DNA of 64,000 nt, taken from Brevibacterium siliguriense (GTDB lineage Bacteria; Actinomycetota; Actinomycetes; Actinomycetales; Brevibacteriaceae). This document shows, one piece after another, positions 53,464 to 63,421 of the stretch. The DNA lies in assembly GCF_900105315.1 (NCBI RefSeq), contig NZ_LT629766.1, positions 1,488,001 through 1,552,000 of the forward strand. Reading direction: 5' to 3'. Each line of letters begins with the position of its first letter. Position 1 is the stretch's first letter. Under the pieces are notes generated by a model. The model was not told where the DNA came from. It saw only the letters and a program-made list of their open reading frames with translations, and did no database searches. A program made the position numbers and the translations under genes.

Positions 53464-56223
53464 TCAGTCGAGTTCGACGACGGTTCCATTCGATCCGTCG
53501 ACGCGGACTCGCTGGCCGGAGGTGAAGCGGCTCGTCGCGTCGCGAACGGCCATGACTGCGGGCAGTCCGAGTTCACGAGCGGTGACCGCACCGTGCGAGA
53601 GTGCCCCGCCGCTTTCGGTGATCACACCGCCGGCCTGGTAGAACAGCGCCGTCCATGCCGGGTTCGTGGTGCGAGCGACGAGGATCGCACCATCGGGGAA
53701 CGAGGAGAAGTCAGCGGGGGAGTGGACGACGAAGACCTCACCTTCGACGGTCCCCGGGCTGCCCGCAGTGCCGCTGATGTGATCGGTGTCGGAGTCGACT
53801 GCAGCTGTTGCTCTGCCGTACTCCCACTCGGGCGTGCGTTCGACCGCGGCCTGGTAGGCTGCTTTGTTCTGCGCGGCGATCTCGGTGAGACTCGTCAGAG
53901 CATGTCCTGTTCCCGTGGAGCCTGTGGCCGTGCTCGTTGAGGTGCCAGCGGCGGCGTCGGTGGTGTCCGCCTCGCGGTTCGCGGCGTCGGCTCGGATCGC
54001 CGTGTCGAGATGCTCGAAGTCGATGAAGTACACATCTGAGGCTTCGTCGAGGACACCGGCGTCGACGAGCCTGCCGCCGAGTTCCCGCAGTGCCCGACGC
54101 ATTGGCAGAGTCAGCCGTGTCGTCTGATAGTGCTCGAGGTCATCGAGTGCCGTGTAGGTCCGGGCCAGGCGGATGACTTCTTGGACGAGGTATCGCAGCT
54201 TCTCCGGCGCCGCGTTGACCACGGCGAGTTCGGTTTCCGCCTGGATGACCTTGCGCTCCATGTCCGTCATCGGCGCTGCGCCCGCGCCCGATTTCGGCGC
54301 GCCGTCTCCTGCCCCGTTCGGACCGCCCTCGGCGTCCGACGCCTTCGCCTCTGCCTCGGCCACGGTCCGGGCGGCGAGGAGTCGGATCTGGTCGAGCACG
54401 ATGTGCGGAGCCTCGACCCACGTCGGATAATAGGCGTCGAAGTCGAGTTCACGGTGTCCATGCTGTGCGAGGAACCGGTCGAAGACAGCCTTGAACTGCG
54501 GGAATCTCTCCAGCTCCGAGACTCCGGCCTCTCCATGGTGGGCCTCGAGTGCGGCGAGCAGATCGGCATCGGCGGCCACAAGCTGCGACAGTTCGCGCAG
54601 TTCGGCGTTGACCTGGGACGTCTTCGTCTCCGTCGACGCCATGAGGCGTTCGAACACGACCTGTGCCTGATCCTCGTCGAGAGCGAGCGAGAGCATGTGC
54701 TGCAGGGCCGCATAAAGCGTGCCCTGCGTCAGCGAGATCGCGATGTTCGGTCGGAAGTACTCGGTTCCGAGGTCACTGATCGCAATGACGTGATCCCACA
54801 CCTGCCCCAGCGTCTTCTCCTCCAGGGGTTCGTGCGAAAGCCTGCCGATCCCGATGAGATAAGTGTCGAGGTCACGCATCCACTGCACCGGCAGCTCCTG
54901 CACCCACCCGAACTGCTGGGCGATCTGCGGCAGCGATTCGGTGATCGCCTCGACGCTGGAGAGCATGGCCGTCGGCAGTCGCCCGGCATAGAGGTCGACC
55001 GCGGTCTGATTGCCGTAGATGTAGAAATCGCGCATGACGAACCACTTGTCGTCGAACGGCGGCAGCCCCATGAGGTCGAAGCTGTGGTTGAGCGAATGAT
55101 GGAACCCGGCCTCCACAAGGTCCCAGGTCAGCGGAGTGACCGGAGTGGGGAACCGCTCCGCGGATTCGTCGCGGGTCCATCGCGGAGCCACCCGCGTGAT
55201 CGGCCGCGACTGCAGCAGGTAGAGATCACCGTCGTGCAGAGCCCATTCGATGTCCTGCGCGAACCCGAAATGGTTCTCCGCAGCCACCGCAAGCTCGGCG
55301 ACCGCCCGCGTCTGCTCTGCCGTCAGAGCCGGGCGCGTCCGCTGTTCCTCGCCGAGATCGACGACCGTCGTCCGCGCGTCATCCCCCACGCCGAGGCGGC
55401 CGTCACCCCGACCGTCCCCCTCGCCGAGGCGGTCGCCACCCTCACCGAGGCGGTCGCCCCCGTCGCCAAAGCCAGTGCTGAGGCCGTCGCCAGCGCCGCG
55501 CATGATCAGTGCGGTGGGCTTCTCGGCGATCTCTGCGGCGACCTGATCGCCGGAATCGCGGTGAACCCGGAATTCGTCGACGGGGTCCTCCCCGCCGACG
55601 ACCGTTTCGCCGAGTCCGAAGGCCGCATTGATGAGCACCTCATCGGTGTTGCCGCGCACCGGATCGACGGAGAACGCGACTCCAGCGGCTTCATCGGCGC
55701 CGACGGAGACCATGAGCTGAACGACCACGGCCATCTTCGCCTCGAGTTGATCGACGCCGAGCTGCCGGCGGTAGCGGAAGGCGTGCTCGTTCCACAGGGA
55801 GGCATAGCAGTCACGCACCGCCTCGGCGATGGCGGCGGTCCCGCGCACACCGAGGTAGGTGTCGTGCTGTCCGGCGAATGCGGCACCCGGCAGGTCTTCC
55901 ATCGTGCCCGAGGACCGCACGGCCACGGCATGCCCGGTCAGGCCCGCCTCGGCGACGGCTTCGTCGAATTCGGACAGCCATGCTGCGGGAATCGGGGTGG
56001 CGCGGATGAAGTCGGCGATCGCCTCGGCGGGGGAGTCGGTGCCGATGAGCTCGGTGATCCGTGATTGGAGCGGCGCGATGAACTGGGAATAGGCGTCGGC
56101 GGTGACGATGAAGCCGCCGGGAACGGGCAGGTTCTGCGCGGACTTCGCCAGGCTGGCGCCTTTGCCGCCGCTGCGTGCCAGCTCGGTGGCGAGGGGATCG
56201 GTGAAGCGGAGTGTGAGGCTCAT
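53464..56223 (-). CDS. PEP-utilising enzyme, PEP synthase / rifampin phosphotransferase-like
   Basis: The product is 919 residues from ATG 56223, set by AAGGAG upstream. The N-terminal ATP-grasp (PPDK_N) domain has GGKGASLAKSAQNLPVPGGFIVTADAY, AVRSSGTMEDLPGAAFAGQHDTYLGVRG and VVVQLMVSVGADEAAGVAFSVDP. A helical middle and a C-terminal swivelling His domain follow (AGGVITESGGALSHGAVTARELGLPAVMAV). The SHGAVTARE motif carries the phospho-His and is close to rifampin phosphotransferases. An Asp/Gly/Arg repeat insert (GDGGDRLGEGGDRLGEGDGR) interrupts the ATP-grasp region. It either makes PEP or phosphorylates an antibiotic; I cannot decide which. Confidence 0.8.
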   Translation of the reverse strand: MSLTLRFTDPLATELARSGGKGASLAKSAQNLPVPGGFIVTADAYSQFIAPLQSRITELIGTDSPAEAIADFIRATPIPAAWLSEFDEAVAEAGLTGHAVAVRSSGTMEDLPGAAFAGQHDTYLGVRGTAAIAEAVRDCYASLWNEHAFRYRRQLGVDQLEAKMAVVVQLMVSVGADEAAGVAFSVDPVRGNTDEVLINAAFGLGETVVGGEDPVDEFRVHRDSGDQVAAEIAEKPTALIMRGAGDGLSTGFGDGGDRLGEGGDRLGEGDGRGDGRLGVGDDARTTVVDLGEEQRTRPALTAEQTRAVAELAVAAENHFGFAQDIEWALHDGDLYLLQSRPITRVAPRWTRDESAERFPTPVTPLTWDLVEAGFHHSLNHSFDLMGLPPFDDKWFVMRDFYIYGNQTAVDLYAGRLPTAMLSSVEAITESLPQIAQQFGWVQELPVQWMRDLDTYLIGIGRLSHEPLEEKTLGQVWDHVIAISDLGTEYFRPNIAISLTQGTLYAALQHMLSLALDEDQAQVVFERLMASTETKTSQVNAELRELSQLVAADADLLAALEAHHGEAGVSELERFPQFKAVFDRFLAQHGHRELDFDAYYPTWVEAPHIVLDQIRLLAARTVAEAEAKASDAEGGPNGAGDGAPKSGAGAAPMTDMERKVIQAETELAVVNAAPEKLRYLVQEVIRLARTYTALDDLEHYQTTRLTLPMRRALRELGGRLVDAGVLDEASDVYFIDFEHLDTAIRADAANREADTTDAAAGTSTSTATGSTGTGHALTSLTEIAAQNKAAYQAAVERTPEWEYGRATAAVDSDTDHISGTAGSPGTVEGEVFVVHSPADFSSFPDGAILVARTTNPAWTALFYQAGGVITESGGALSHGAVTARELGLPAVMAVRDATSRFTSGQRVRVDGSNGTVVELD

Positions 56224-56330
56224 TGGGGCTCCTTCGGATCTGAGGTTCACGACGCTGTTCCGCGGGTGTGGTGCGGATCGTCGAGGGTGGTGCGATTGCG
56301 GGATCGGTGCGGTTGATGGCTGGCTGGGGT

Positions 56331-57545
56331 TCACAGCCGGATGCGGCGGACTCCCAGCAGCAGCCAGCCGAGCACCCCACTGACGACACCCGCGCCGATG
56401 ACCGCGGGCCAGAAGAACGCCGCGATTATCAGCACCGGTACCCAGACCATAACTGCTGCGAAGCCCACGAGGATGCGAAAGAATGTGACAGTATTGCGAC
56501 CGTCCGCGCGTGACCCGGCGATCGCCGCGGCCACGAGGATCGGCGCGAAGAGCCACAGAGCCAAGAATCCGAGACACCGGATGACCGGATAGGCCCGCGG
56601 CGTCGCTGGCACATTCGCCGAGGTGGGGCCGCCGTCCGTGCGATCCGCCGTTGCGGACCGATCGCCGTCGGGAACTGCCGATCCGGCCGCGTTCTGCAGA
56701 TCCAGAAACGCCCGCGCATAGCTCGCCTCGCCGCCCGAAGTCTTCCGCGCCCGATCGAGGGCACAGGCTTCGACGGCGGTGAACGTCGCCTCGTCCGGGC
56801 AGTTCACTGAGACCGCGTCGAGGGCCGATCCCATTGCCGAGGCGACCGCCGCCTCCCATTCCTTGTCCTCCCGGCCATCGCGGTCGGGAACCGTGACTGC
56901 AGGACCGCGGACCACCTCGGCGCGGGAGCGGAACCGGTCAGGGGTCGAATAGAACAGGCCCAGGGGGATGACCTCGACGTTGATGCCGCCGTCGATGAGG
57001 GCGCACGCTATCCGGGCGGCACCGGGCTTGTACGGCTGCGGACTGTGGCCCCACTCGCTGCTGGCCTCGGGAAAGATGCCGAGGTCGCCGCCTCGGCGCA
57101 GGTGGGCGAGTCCGGCCTCGACGGGGTTGGCCACGGAGGCGGGATCGAGTCCGTAGCGCTCGACGTCTTTCGGGCGGACGACGGGGATGCCGGCTATGAA
57201 GAGGCGGAGGAACCAGTGGCGCAGCAGCTGGATCGAGACGAGGAACTGGGCGTGCGGGAACGCCGCGAGCACCTGGTGGCCGTCGATCGCGCCGTTGCGG
57301 TGGCTGGCGATGATGAGGCGCGGGCGCCGGGCGGGACCTCCACCGGGCGCGGAAGGAGAGTCAGCGGATGCGGCGGGATGGTCGGCACCTGAGGCGGGGG
57401 CCGCCTCGGCGGGAGATGATGCCGACCTCGGCGACTGGGAGTCCGGGTTCTTGCTGAGGTCGAGCACGCGGATGCGGCCGAAGTACACGGTGCGCATTGC
57501 CGCGTTGATGATCCGGTGACGCAGGCTCAGTGAGGCATCGCTCAT
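56331..57545 (-). CDS. lysophospholipid acyltransferase family protein (PlsC-like)
   Basis: Product of 404 residues from ATG 57545 (MSDASLSLRHRIINAAMRTV). The acyltransferase box I is LIIASHRNGAIDGHQVL (HxxxxD). Box III-like sequence is DLGIFPEASSEWGHSPQPYKPGAARIA and box IV follows with VEVIPLGLFYSTPDRFRSR. An Ala/Ser/Pro-rich insert (about 32-62) and two to three C-terminal TM segments (VIRCLGFLALWLFAPILVAAAIAG and beyond) distinguish it from compact PlsC. It lies next to an acyl-CoA synthetase gene on the same strand, so it probably uses the acyl groups activated there. Confidence 0.85.
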   Translation of the reverse strand: MSDASLSLRHRIINAAMRTVYFGRIRVLDLSKNPDSQSPRSASSPAEAAPASGADHPAASADSPSAPGGGPARRPRLIIASHRNGAIDGHQVLAAFPHAQFLVSIQLLRHWFLRLFIAGIPVVRPKDVERYGLDPASVANPVEAGLAHLRRGGDLGIFPEASSEWGHSPQPYKPGAARIACALIDGGINVEVIPLGLFYSTPDRFRSRAEVVRGPAVTVPDRDGREDKEWEAAVASAMGSALDAVSVNCPDEATFTAVEACALDRARKTSGGEASYARAFLDLQNAAGSAVPDGDRSATADRTDGGPTSANVPATPRAYPVIRCLGFLALWLFAPILVAAAIAGSRADGRNTVTFFRILVGFAAVMVWVPVLIIAAFFWPAVIGAGVVSGVLGWLLLGVRRIRL

Positions 57546-57636
57546 GTCACCAGTCCACCACAGGTTCGGGTGGGATGGGAGCGTCCTCGGCGACTGCCCA
57601 TGACTTCCGCAATCCAGGGAGTGCCCTCGGCCGTCG

Positions 57637-59153
57637 TCAGCCGGCAGCCAACTCGCTGCGGAGCTTGTGCTTGAGCAGTTTGCCCGAAGGGTTGCGCGGC
57701 AGTTCATTGATGGTGAGGACTTCGCGCGGCAGCTTATAGCGGGCCAGCTTGTCGGCGAGGAAGTCTCGCAGCTCTTCGACACCGAAGTCCTCACCATCGG
57801 TGGTCGTGATGAAGGCGACGACCTGTTCGCCCCACTGCGGATCGGGCTTCGCAACGACTGCGACGTCGGCGACCCGCTCGTGGGCGATGATGGCCTCTTC
57901 GACCTCGAGGGAGAATACGTTCTCGCCGCCGACGATGATGACGTCCTTCGACCGGTCGACGATATAGAGGTAGCCGTCCTCATCGAGCCGGGCGAGATCA
58001 CCGGTCTTGTACCATTCTCCCTCGAAGGCCGCCTCGGTGGCTTGGGAATTGCCGAGGTATTCGCGCATCCGGGTGTCACCAGCGAACCAGATCTCTCCGG
58101 TCTCCCCAGGGCCCGCCTCGGTGCCGTCGGCCTTGACCACGCGCATGGCATTGCCGAGCATGGCGTGCCGGCCGACGGATCCGGCTTTGCGCAGCTGATC
58201 CTCGGGACCGAGGAGGCATCCGGTCGGACCCATTTCGGACATGCCGAAGAGATTGTAGAACTGGTTCGTGCCATAGGCCTCGATGAGCATGGCGGCCGTC
58301 GAGCGGTCGATGGGGCGCCGCCGTAGTTCCACCGCCGAATGGATGAGAAGTCGAAGTCGGAGAAGTCGATGCCGAGCTTTTTCGCGGTCATGATCGGAGC
58401 GACATAGGCGACGGTGGGTCCGAAGAATGTCGTGATCTGCTCCGTCGCGATGATCTGCATCGACTCTACCGGGTGATACGCCCGCTGGAGGACGACGGTT
58501 CCGCCCATCTGGATGGTCGGGATGAGCGCGATATTCAGCGGCGCTGAGTGCCAGATCGGCATGCAGATGAGGTATCGGTCATCGCTTTGGTAGCCCATGT
58601 TGAGATTGATGAGCGTACCGACCTGGAAGATGCTGCGATGCGAATGCACACATCCTTTCGGCGAGCTCGTGGTGCCCGAGGTGTAAAGGATCTGCGCGAC
58701 GTGCTCATCGGTGAAGCTGCCGGGCTCGGCCTCGGCAGCGGCATCGAGCCGGGCGTCGAAGCTGCCCGGAGCGCTGGGTTCGGTCTCCAGCCAGGTGATG
58801 TCCGGTGCCCCGGCTCGCGCGACCTCGGCGAGTTCGGTGCTGACGATGCCGAGCTTCGCTCCCGAGTGCTCGATCGTGTACTTGACCTCTGGAGCTTGGA
58901 ACTTGTGGTTGACCGGCACCACCGTGGCACCGTGATACCAAGCGCCGAACGCTGCGAAGACGAAACCCGGAACGTTCAATGTCATGATGCCCACGGCGTC
59001 GCCGGGGCGGATTCCGTTGTCGGCGAGCACCTGTGCGGCCTTGAGTGCCCGGTGCCGCAGCTCGGCGTAGGTGAAGCGCTGATCCTCATAGACCACAGCC
59101 TCTTTGTCCGGGGTTCGCAGGGCAGTGGTGTCGAGCATGGTTCCAAGCTTCAT
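57637..59153 (-). pseudogene. acyl-CoA synthetase (class I adenylate-forming), frameshifted as sequenced
   Basis: The N-terminal frame (59153 to about 58316) has MLDTTALRTPDKEAVVYED, the P-loop ILYTSGTTSSPKGCVHSH and FFGPTVAYVAPIMTAKKLGI, up to RRWNYGGAP. The C-terminal frame (about 58311 to 57637) continues IDRSTAAMLIEAYGTNQFYNLFGMSEMGPTG, WYKTGDLARLDEDGYLYIVDRSKDVIIVGGENVFSLEVEE and LPRNPSGKLLKH with the catalytic Lys. They join if the G4 run at 58312-58315 had one more base. The original frame continues open to 56331, giving a chimeric reading through the acyltransferase gene. Otherwise it is a complete long-chain-type ligase of about 505 residues. Confidence 0.88.
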
Positions 59154-59304
59154 TGCTTCTCCTTGTGACGGATGTCATACTGATAACAATTGAACCACGA
59201 TTCATTTCTTTGGGGAAGTGACTTCTCCACAGGCGATGACAAGCGGAGGGTTCCGACGGTTTCCGGGCGATCCGTGGGCGACCATTCGACGAACCGAGGT
59301 GAGA

Positions 59305-59907
59305 ATGGCTTATCGCGAGACGAGACGAACCCGGGCCAACGCCGAGGCGCGCCGGGCCGGCATCGAGCGTGCCACCCGTCATGTCATCGCCCGTGGGGGA
59401 TTCGCCGCGGCGAGTGTGGCCGCGGTCGCCGCCGAGGCCGACTGCAGCGCCGGGTCGATCTACACGTATTTCAGCAACCGTGACGAGCTGCTGCGGCTGG
59501 TCTTCGCTCAGGCCGCCGGTCACGAATTGGACGTCATCGCCGGCACCGTCGCCGAGGCGGCCACCGCCTCCGAGGTCGCGGAGTCGACTGTCGAAGTCTT
59601 CGTTCGGCGCGCCGTGGCCGGTCGCAGGCTCGCCCATGCCCTGCTGTTCGAAGAGGTTCCCGAACCTGTCCAGAGCGAGCGACTGCGGCTGCGTCGCGGT
59701 TATGTCGCCGCCATCGCGGCAGCCCTGGACCGGGTGGGCGGCACGCAGATCCCCGCCGAGGTGGTCGCCCGGTCGATCGTCGGAAGCGTCGGAGAGAACC
59801 TCGTCGACATCCTCGACCCGGCCACCCCGATTCCGAGTCCGACGGAGATCGCGACTCTCATCAAGGCACTGACCACGTTCACCCGATCCGCATTAGGAGA
59901 ACCATGA
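59305..59907 (+). CDS. TetR family transcriptional regulator
   Basis: Product of 200 residues from ATG 59305 (GAGGTGAGA upstream); a longer frame runs back into the divergent promoter. The HTH is RRAGIERATRHVIARGGFAAASVAAVAAEADCSAGSIYTYFSNRDELL with the classic GSIYTYF recognition helix. The ligand-binding half is Ala/Val-rich. It sits between the divergent acyl-CoA synthetase and the co-transcribed acyl-CoA dehydrogenase (ATGA overlap). It most likely controls this fatty-acid block in response to an acyl-CoA. A GAACCACGATTC near-palindrome at about 59192-59203 could be its operator. Confidence 0.9.
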   Translation: MAYRETRRTRANAEARRAGIERATRHVIARGGFAAASVAAVAAEADCSAGSIYTYFSNRDELLRLVFAQAAGHELDVIAGTVAEAATASEVAESTVEVFVRRAVAGRRLAHALLFEEVPEPVQSERLRLRRGYVAAIAAALDRVGGTQIPAEVVARSIVGSVGENLVDILDPATPIPSPTEIATLIKALTTFTRSALGEP

Positions 59908-61625
59908 CCACGACACCCGACACCGCCGCGAAAACTGCGGTCACTCACTTCGCAGGGCCCGCTTCGGAACCGTCGTCCCCGCGGACGACGCATTTGGTGT
60001 TCAACCAAGCGCCGCCTCGGCGTGATATCAACGAATTCGCGCTGAATACGGCACTGAAGGATGCGCTCGCCCACTATGCGCCGAGCGCCTCTCACGACGA
60101 ACTCGAACGTATCGGAGCGCTCGTCGGCAGTGCGGACTTCATCAACGACGCCCGCCTGGCCAACGTCCACGGACCCGTGCTGCGCACCCACGACGACTGG
60201 GGCAACCGCATCGACGAAATCGAATTCCACCCGGCCTACCACCGGATCATCGGCGACGCGCTCGACGCGGAAGCGCACTCGTACGCCTGGACTCATCCCG
60301 GGCCGGGGGCCAATGTCGAACGTGCCGTGCGGTTCATGCTCTTCTCCCAGATCGAACCCGGTCACGCCTGCCCGGTGTCGATGACGCACGCGGTCGTGCC
60401 GTCCCTGCGCGCCGACCCCGCGCTTGCCGACTTCTGGGAGCCGCGTGCTGCCGCCGCCGGCTACGATCCGCGGCGGATCGACCCGGCGATGAAGTCGGCC
60501 GTGACCTTCGGCATGGCCATGACGGAGAAACAAGGTGGATCGGACATCCGCGCGAACACCACGTACGCGGTTGTGTTCGGCGACCACTACCTCATCACCG
60601 GCCACAAATGGTTCTGTTCGGCTCCGCAGTCCGACGCATTCCTCGTCATCGCCCAACTCGATGAGGGCCCGAGCTGCTTCGTCGTACCCCGTGTTCTGCC
60701 TGGCGGAGAACGGAATACGTTCCGGATCCAGCGGCTCAAGGACAAGCTCGGGAACAAGTCCAATGCCTCCTCGGAGGTCGAGTTCGACGCCACACACGGA
60801 TGGCTTCTCGGTCAGCCGGGCAAGGGCGTGCGCACGATCATCGAGATGGTGGCCCAGACTCGCCTCGACTGTGTTCTCGGTTCGGCCGCGGGGATGCGCC
60901 AATGCGTCGCCGAAGCGGCCTGGCATGCCCGTGGGCGCGCGGCGTTCGGTGCCACGCTCATCGACCAGCCGCTCATGCGTGCTGTCATCGCCGACCTCCA
61001 GCTCGAGGCCGAAGCGGCTGCCTATACGGCGCTGCACCTGGCTGCCACGTACGACGATGACAGCGCCGAGTCGGCCGACTTCCGCCGTCTGGCGACGGCC
61101 GTCGCCAAATACTGGATCTGCAAACGCGGACCCGAGCATGCCTACGAGGCGCTCGAATGCCTCGGCGGCAACGGCTACACCGAGTCCTTCCCCCTGGCCC
61201 GCCGCTACCGGGAGCAGCCGGTGATGGCGGTGTGGGAAGGCTCCGGCAACGTCATCGTCCTCGATGTGCTGCGCGCCCTTGGCCGCGAACCGCGGAGTGC
61301 CAAGACGTTCCTCGGCTTCCTCGAGACCGGATTGGGCAAGCACGCGGACTTCGATGCGGCCTATGAGTCGCTGTCCCGGTCTCTGCAGGATGCGGTGCAG
61401 GACCTGGATGCCGGGGATGCGGCCGCACAGGCGAAGTTGCAGGTGCGTGGACGAGTGCTGGTGGAGAAGATGGCGCTGCTCATGCAGGCGGCGATCCTCT
61501 TCGAATCCGCCCCCGACGAGGTGGCGGCCAGCTTTGCCGCGGCCCGGCTCGGTGCCGACCGGGGCCGCGAATACGGCGCCCTGCCGGATGGAGTCGACAT
61601 CGACTTCCTCATCAACCGGGCGTGA
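59904..61625 (+). CDS. acyl-CoA dehydrogenase, AidB-like
   Basis: The 573-residue flavoenzyme is of the AidB/isovaleryl-CoA dehydrogenase-like branch. It has VFNQAPPRRDINEFALNTAL at the start, HPGPGANVERAVRFMLFSQIEPGHACPVSMTHAVVPSL, then FGMAMTEKQGGSDIRANTT and HKWFCSAPQSDAFLVIAQLD. Later come RLDCVLGSAAGMRQCVAEAAWHA and ALECLGGNGYTESFPLARRYREQPVMAVWEGSGNV, where family members keep the active-site acid. It is coupled to the TetR gene. In AidB the protein also binds DNA and protects against alkylation; here the neighbours favour lipid metabolism. Confidence 0.9.
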   Translation: MTTTPDTAAKTAVTHFAGPASEPSSPRTTHLVFNQAPPRRDINEFALNTALKDALAHYAPSASHDELERIGALVGSADFINDARLANVHGPVLRTHDDWGNRIDEIEFHPAYHRIIGDALDAEAHSYAWTHPGPGANVERAVRFMLFSQIEPGHACPVSMTHAVVPSLRADPALADFWEPRAAAAGYDPRRIDPAMKSAVTFGMAMTEKQGGSDIRANTTYAVVFGDHYLITGHKWFCSAPQSDAFLVIAQLDEGPSCFVVPRVLPGGERNTFRIQRLKDKLGNKSNASSEVEFDATHGWLLGQPGKGVRTIIEMVAQTRLDCVLGSAAGMRQCVAEAAWHARGRAAFGATLIDQPLMRAVIADLQLEAEAAAYTALHLAATYDDDSAESADFRRLATAVAKYWICKRGPEHAYEALECLGGNGYTESFPLARRYREQPVMAVWEGSGNVIVLDVLRALGREPRSAKTFLGFLETGLGKHADFDAAYESLSRSLQDAVQDLDAGDAAAQAKLQVRGRVLVEKMALLMQAAILFESAPDEVAASFAAARLGADRGREYGALPDGVDIDFLINRA

Positions 61626-61672
61626 GCGGCAACGCGCGGCGAAGCGCATTGACCGTAGCGCATTCGTTCCAG

Positions 61673-61737
61673 GTTTCGGTATAGGTTTCTCTGAATTACA
61701 CAGCGAGGAAGGCGGGCATTTCAGAGAGGACGATACC
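61673..61737. repeat. 65-nt structured repeat, copy B
   Basis: Second copy of the element at 42331-42395. Here the inner stem extends to CTCTGAA/TTCAGAG, with terminal GGTAT/ATACC and the central CACAGCGAGGAAGG block. It lies 48 bp after the acyl-CoA dehydrogenase stop, before a convergent frameshifted gene. Confidence 0.65.
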
Positions 61738-61802
61738 AATGTCGGCCGGCCGGCGGCTGGGGCGCGATGGGAAGTGCGGCAGTCCTCGGAATACCTGTGG
61801 AC

Positions 61803-62254
61803 TCAGCTGCGGCGGTGGGCGGAGACGCAGCGGCGGCGGTCGACGCGCATGACCCGGCCGCGGTTGCGCAGGTGCCGCTGAACGCAGTCAGGTGGGCCGT
61901 CGAAGTCCGGTCGCGGAGTGCGGGTGACGACTGCCGGTTTCTGCTCGAGGGCGAACGAGTCGGCCTCCCACTCGGGGTGCGGCGCGCTCCGAATTCGGAC
62001 GTTTCGATGAATGCCCGGAACTCCTCGACCAGTCGCTCCTGCATGTCATAGAGGCTCTCATCATTGCCGGGGAAATCGAGGAGGACTTCAATGGCCTCCC
62101 CGGCGACGACGATCCGTGCGATGAGTCGGCGCTCATCGTCGGTGTCGCGAAGCATCGCTATGCTTTCCCACTCGTAGTTGGCGAACATTCCGAGAACAAT
62201 CGGCGTGACGACCTTCTCGCAGAGGACATCCTGCGTGAGCTCGATGCGGTTCAT
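61803..62254 (-). pseudogene. small hypothetical gene, frameshifted as sequenced
   Basis: The frame from ATG 62254 reads MNRIELTQDVLCEKVVTPIV, LGMFANYEWESIAMLRDTDD and ends its sensible part at RAFIETSEFG. Beyond that it becomes Arg/Ser-rich, while another frame continues protein-like as APHPEWEADSFALEQKPAVV, VTRTPRPDFDGPPDCVQRHL and RRRCVSAHRRS to a stop at 61803. One extra base in the GCGCGC at 61982-61987 would give a single protein of about 150 residues. I do not know the family. Confidence 0.6.
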
Positions 62255-62410
62255 AACTCCCACCATAGGTCCTCATCCGCCGGGAATTCGAAGGCGTCTC
62301 GGAGTTTTGCGGAAACTGCGGCCGACCTGCGGTATCCGGCGGACTTCGTGCGGTCCCGCGCCAGCCCTCTCGCGACCGCGACGAAAGCGGCACCGCATAG
62401 ACTTGGTCCC

Positions 62411-63412
62411 ATGCCCCGCAGTCCGCTTCCGCCTCGAGAGGGAATCTCGGCGACCGCGCTGCGCGCCCCCGGCGGCAAGGCCACCCACGCGAAGAATCAC
62501 CTGCCCGTTCCCGACTCGATCGGTCAGTGGCTCGAATCCGAATTCCCCGAGGCGGCCCCCGAATCTCGACGGGCGCTGCTGACCGACGGGGACCTGCGCG
62601 ACGAGGCAGGGCGCCCGGTGACCTGGGGCGATCCGGTCGTCCCCGGCGGGTTCTACTTCTTCCATCGCCCCGTCCCACCCGAAGAGCGGATCCCGTTCGA
62701 GGTCGGCATCGTGTTCGAGGATGAGGACCTCCTCGTCGTCGACAAACCCCATTTCCTCGCCAGCACTCCGAACGGACGCTTCGTCCGCGAATGCGTCGTC
62801 ACCCGTCTGCGCGTCGACCTCGACCAGCCCGATCTCGTCGCAATCCACCGCCTCGACCGGATCACCGCCGGTCTGCTGGTCCTGTCGAAACGGCCCGAGA
62901 CACGCGGCCGCTACCAGCGCCTGTTCCAAGACCGCAAAGTGCACAAAACCTACCGCGCTCTGGCCCCGGCACCACCTGCAGGCATGGAATTTCCCGTCGT
63001 CCGCGAATCACGTCTGGTCAAGCCGGTCGGCGGACGCCAAGTCCTCGAAGTCGCAGGGGAACCGAACGCGAACAGCCGGATCCGCCTCCTCCGGATCATC
63101 TCCCCACCGCACGGTGACACAGATACCACGGCGCCGCCTCGGGGAGGGGTTGCCGAATATGAGCTCGAGCCGGTCACAGGGAAGACACACCAGCTGCGGG
63201 TGCACATGAACGCGCTTGGGCTGCCCATCCTCGGTGATCCGGTCTACCCGGTCGACCTCGCCCCGGACCCCTACGACTTCACATCACCGCTGCAGCTCTT
63301 GGCCGCGGAGATCTCATTCGACGATCCGCTCACCGGGCTGAGCCGACGATTCGAGACCGGACTCGAGCTCGATCCCGCCGCGGTCAGCTCCGATCCAGGC
63401 GAAACCCGGTAG
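62411..63412 (+). CDS. RluA-family pseudouridine synthase
   Basis: Product of 333 residues from ATG 62411. After a basic N-terminal region with an S4-like stretch (GQWLESEFPEAAPESRRALLTDG), the catalytic domain has VVDKPHFLASTPNGRFV and VAIHRLDRITAGLLVLSK with the catalytic Asp in HRLDR. LFQDRKVHKTYRAL, VTGKTHQLRVHMNALGLPILGDPVYP and a C-terminal PLQLLAAEISFDDP follow. It isomerises uridines in rRNA or tRNA; the site is not predictable. A Thr/Ala/Pro/Arg insert containing the CGCCTCGG word lies near residue 240. The GntR gene follows after 9 bp. Confidence 0.9.
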   Translation: MPRSPLPPREGISATALRAPGGKATHAKNHLPVPDSIGQWLESEFPEAAPESRRALLTDGDLRDEAGRPVTWGDPVVPGGFYFFHRPVPPEERIPFEVGIVFEDEDLLVVDKPHFLASTPNGRFVRECVVTRLRVDLDQPDLVAIHRLDRITAGLLVLSKRPETRGRYQRLFQDRKVHKTYRALAPAPPAGMEFPVVRESRLVKPVGGRQVLEVAGEPNANSRIRLLRIISPPHGDTDTTAPPRGGVAEYELEPVTGKTHQLRVHMNALGLPILGDPVYPVDLAPDPYDFTSPLQLLAAEISFDDPLTGLSRRFETGLELDPAAVSSDPGETR

Positions 63413-63421
63413 CCTGGTGTT

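Noticed and set aside
54130..56064. A 644-codon plus-strand open frame opposite the PEP-utilising enzyme
   Set aside because: The sense gene has catalytic motifs throughout; the antisense frame has none.
56224..56330. Rifamycin-associated element upstream of the rifampin phosphotransferase-like gene
   Set aside because: I searched by eye for the 19-bp inverted repeat that precedes rifampin-inducible genes in actinobacteria and did not find it.
59700..61739. A 679-codon minus-strand open frame opposite the AidB-like gene
   Set aside because: Antisense shadow of a well-supported acyl-CoA dehydrogenase; no RBS, motifs or sensible composition.
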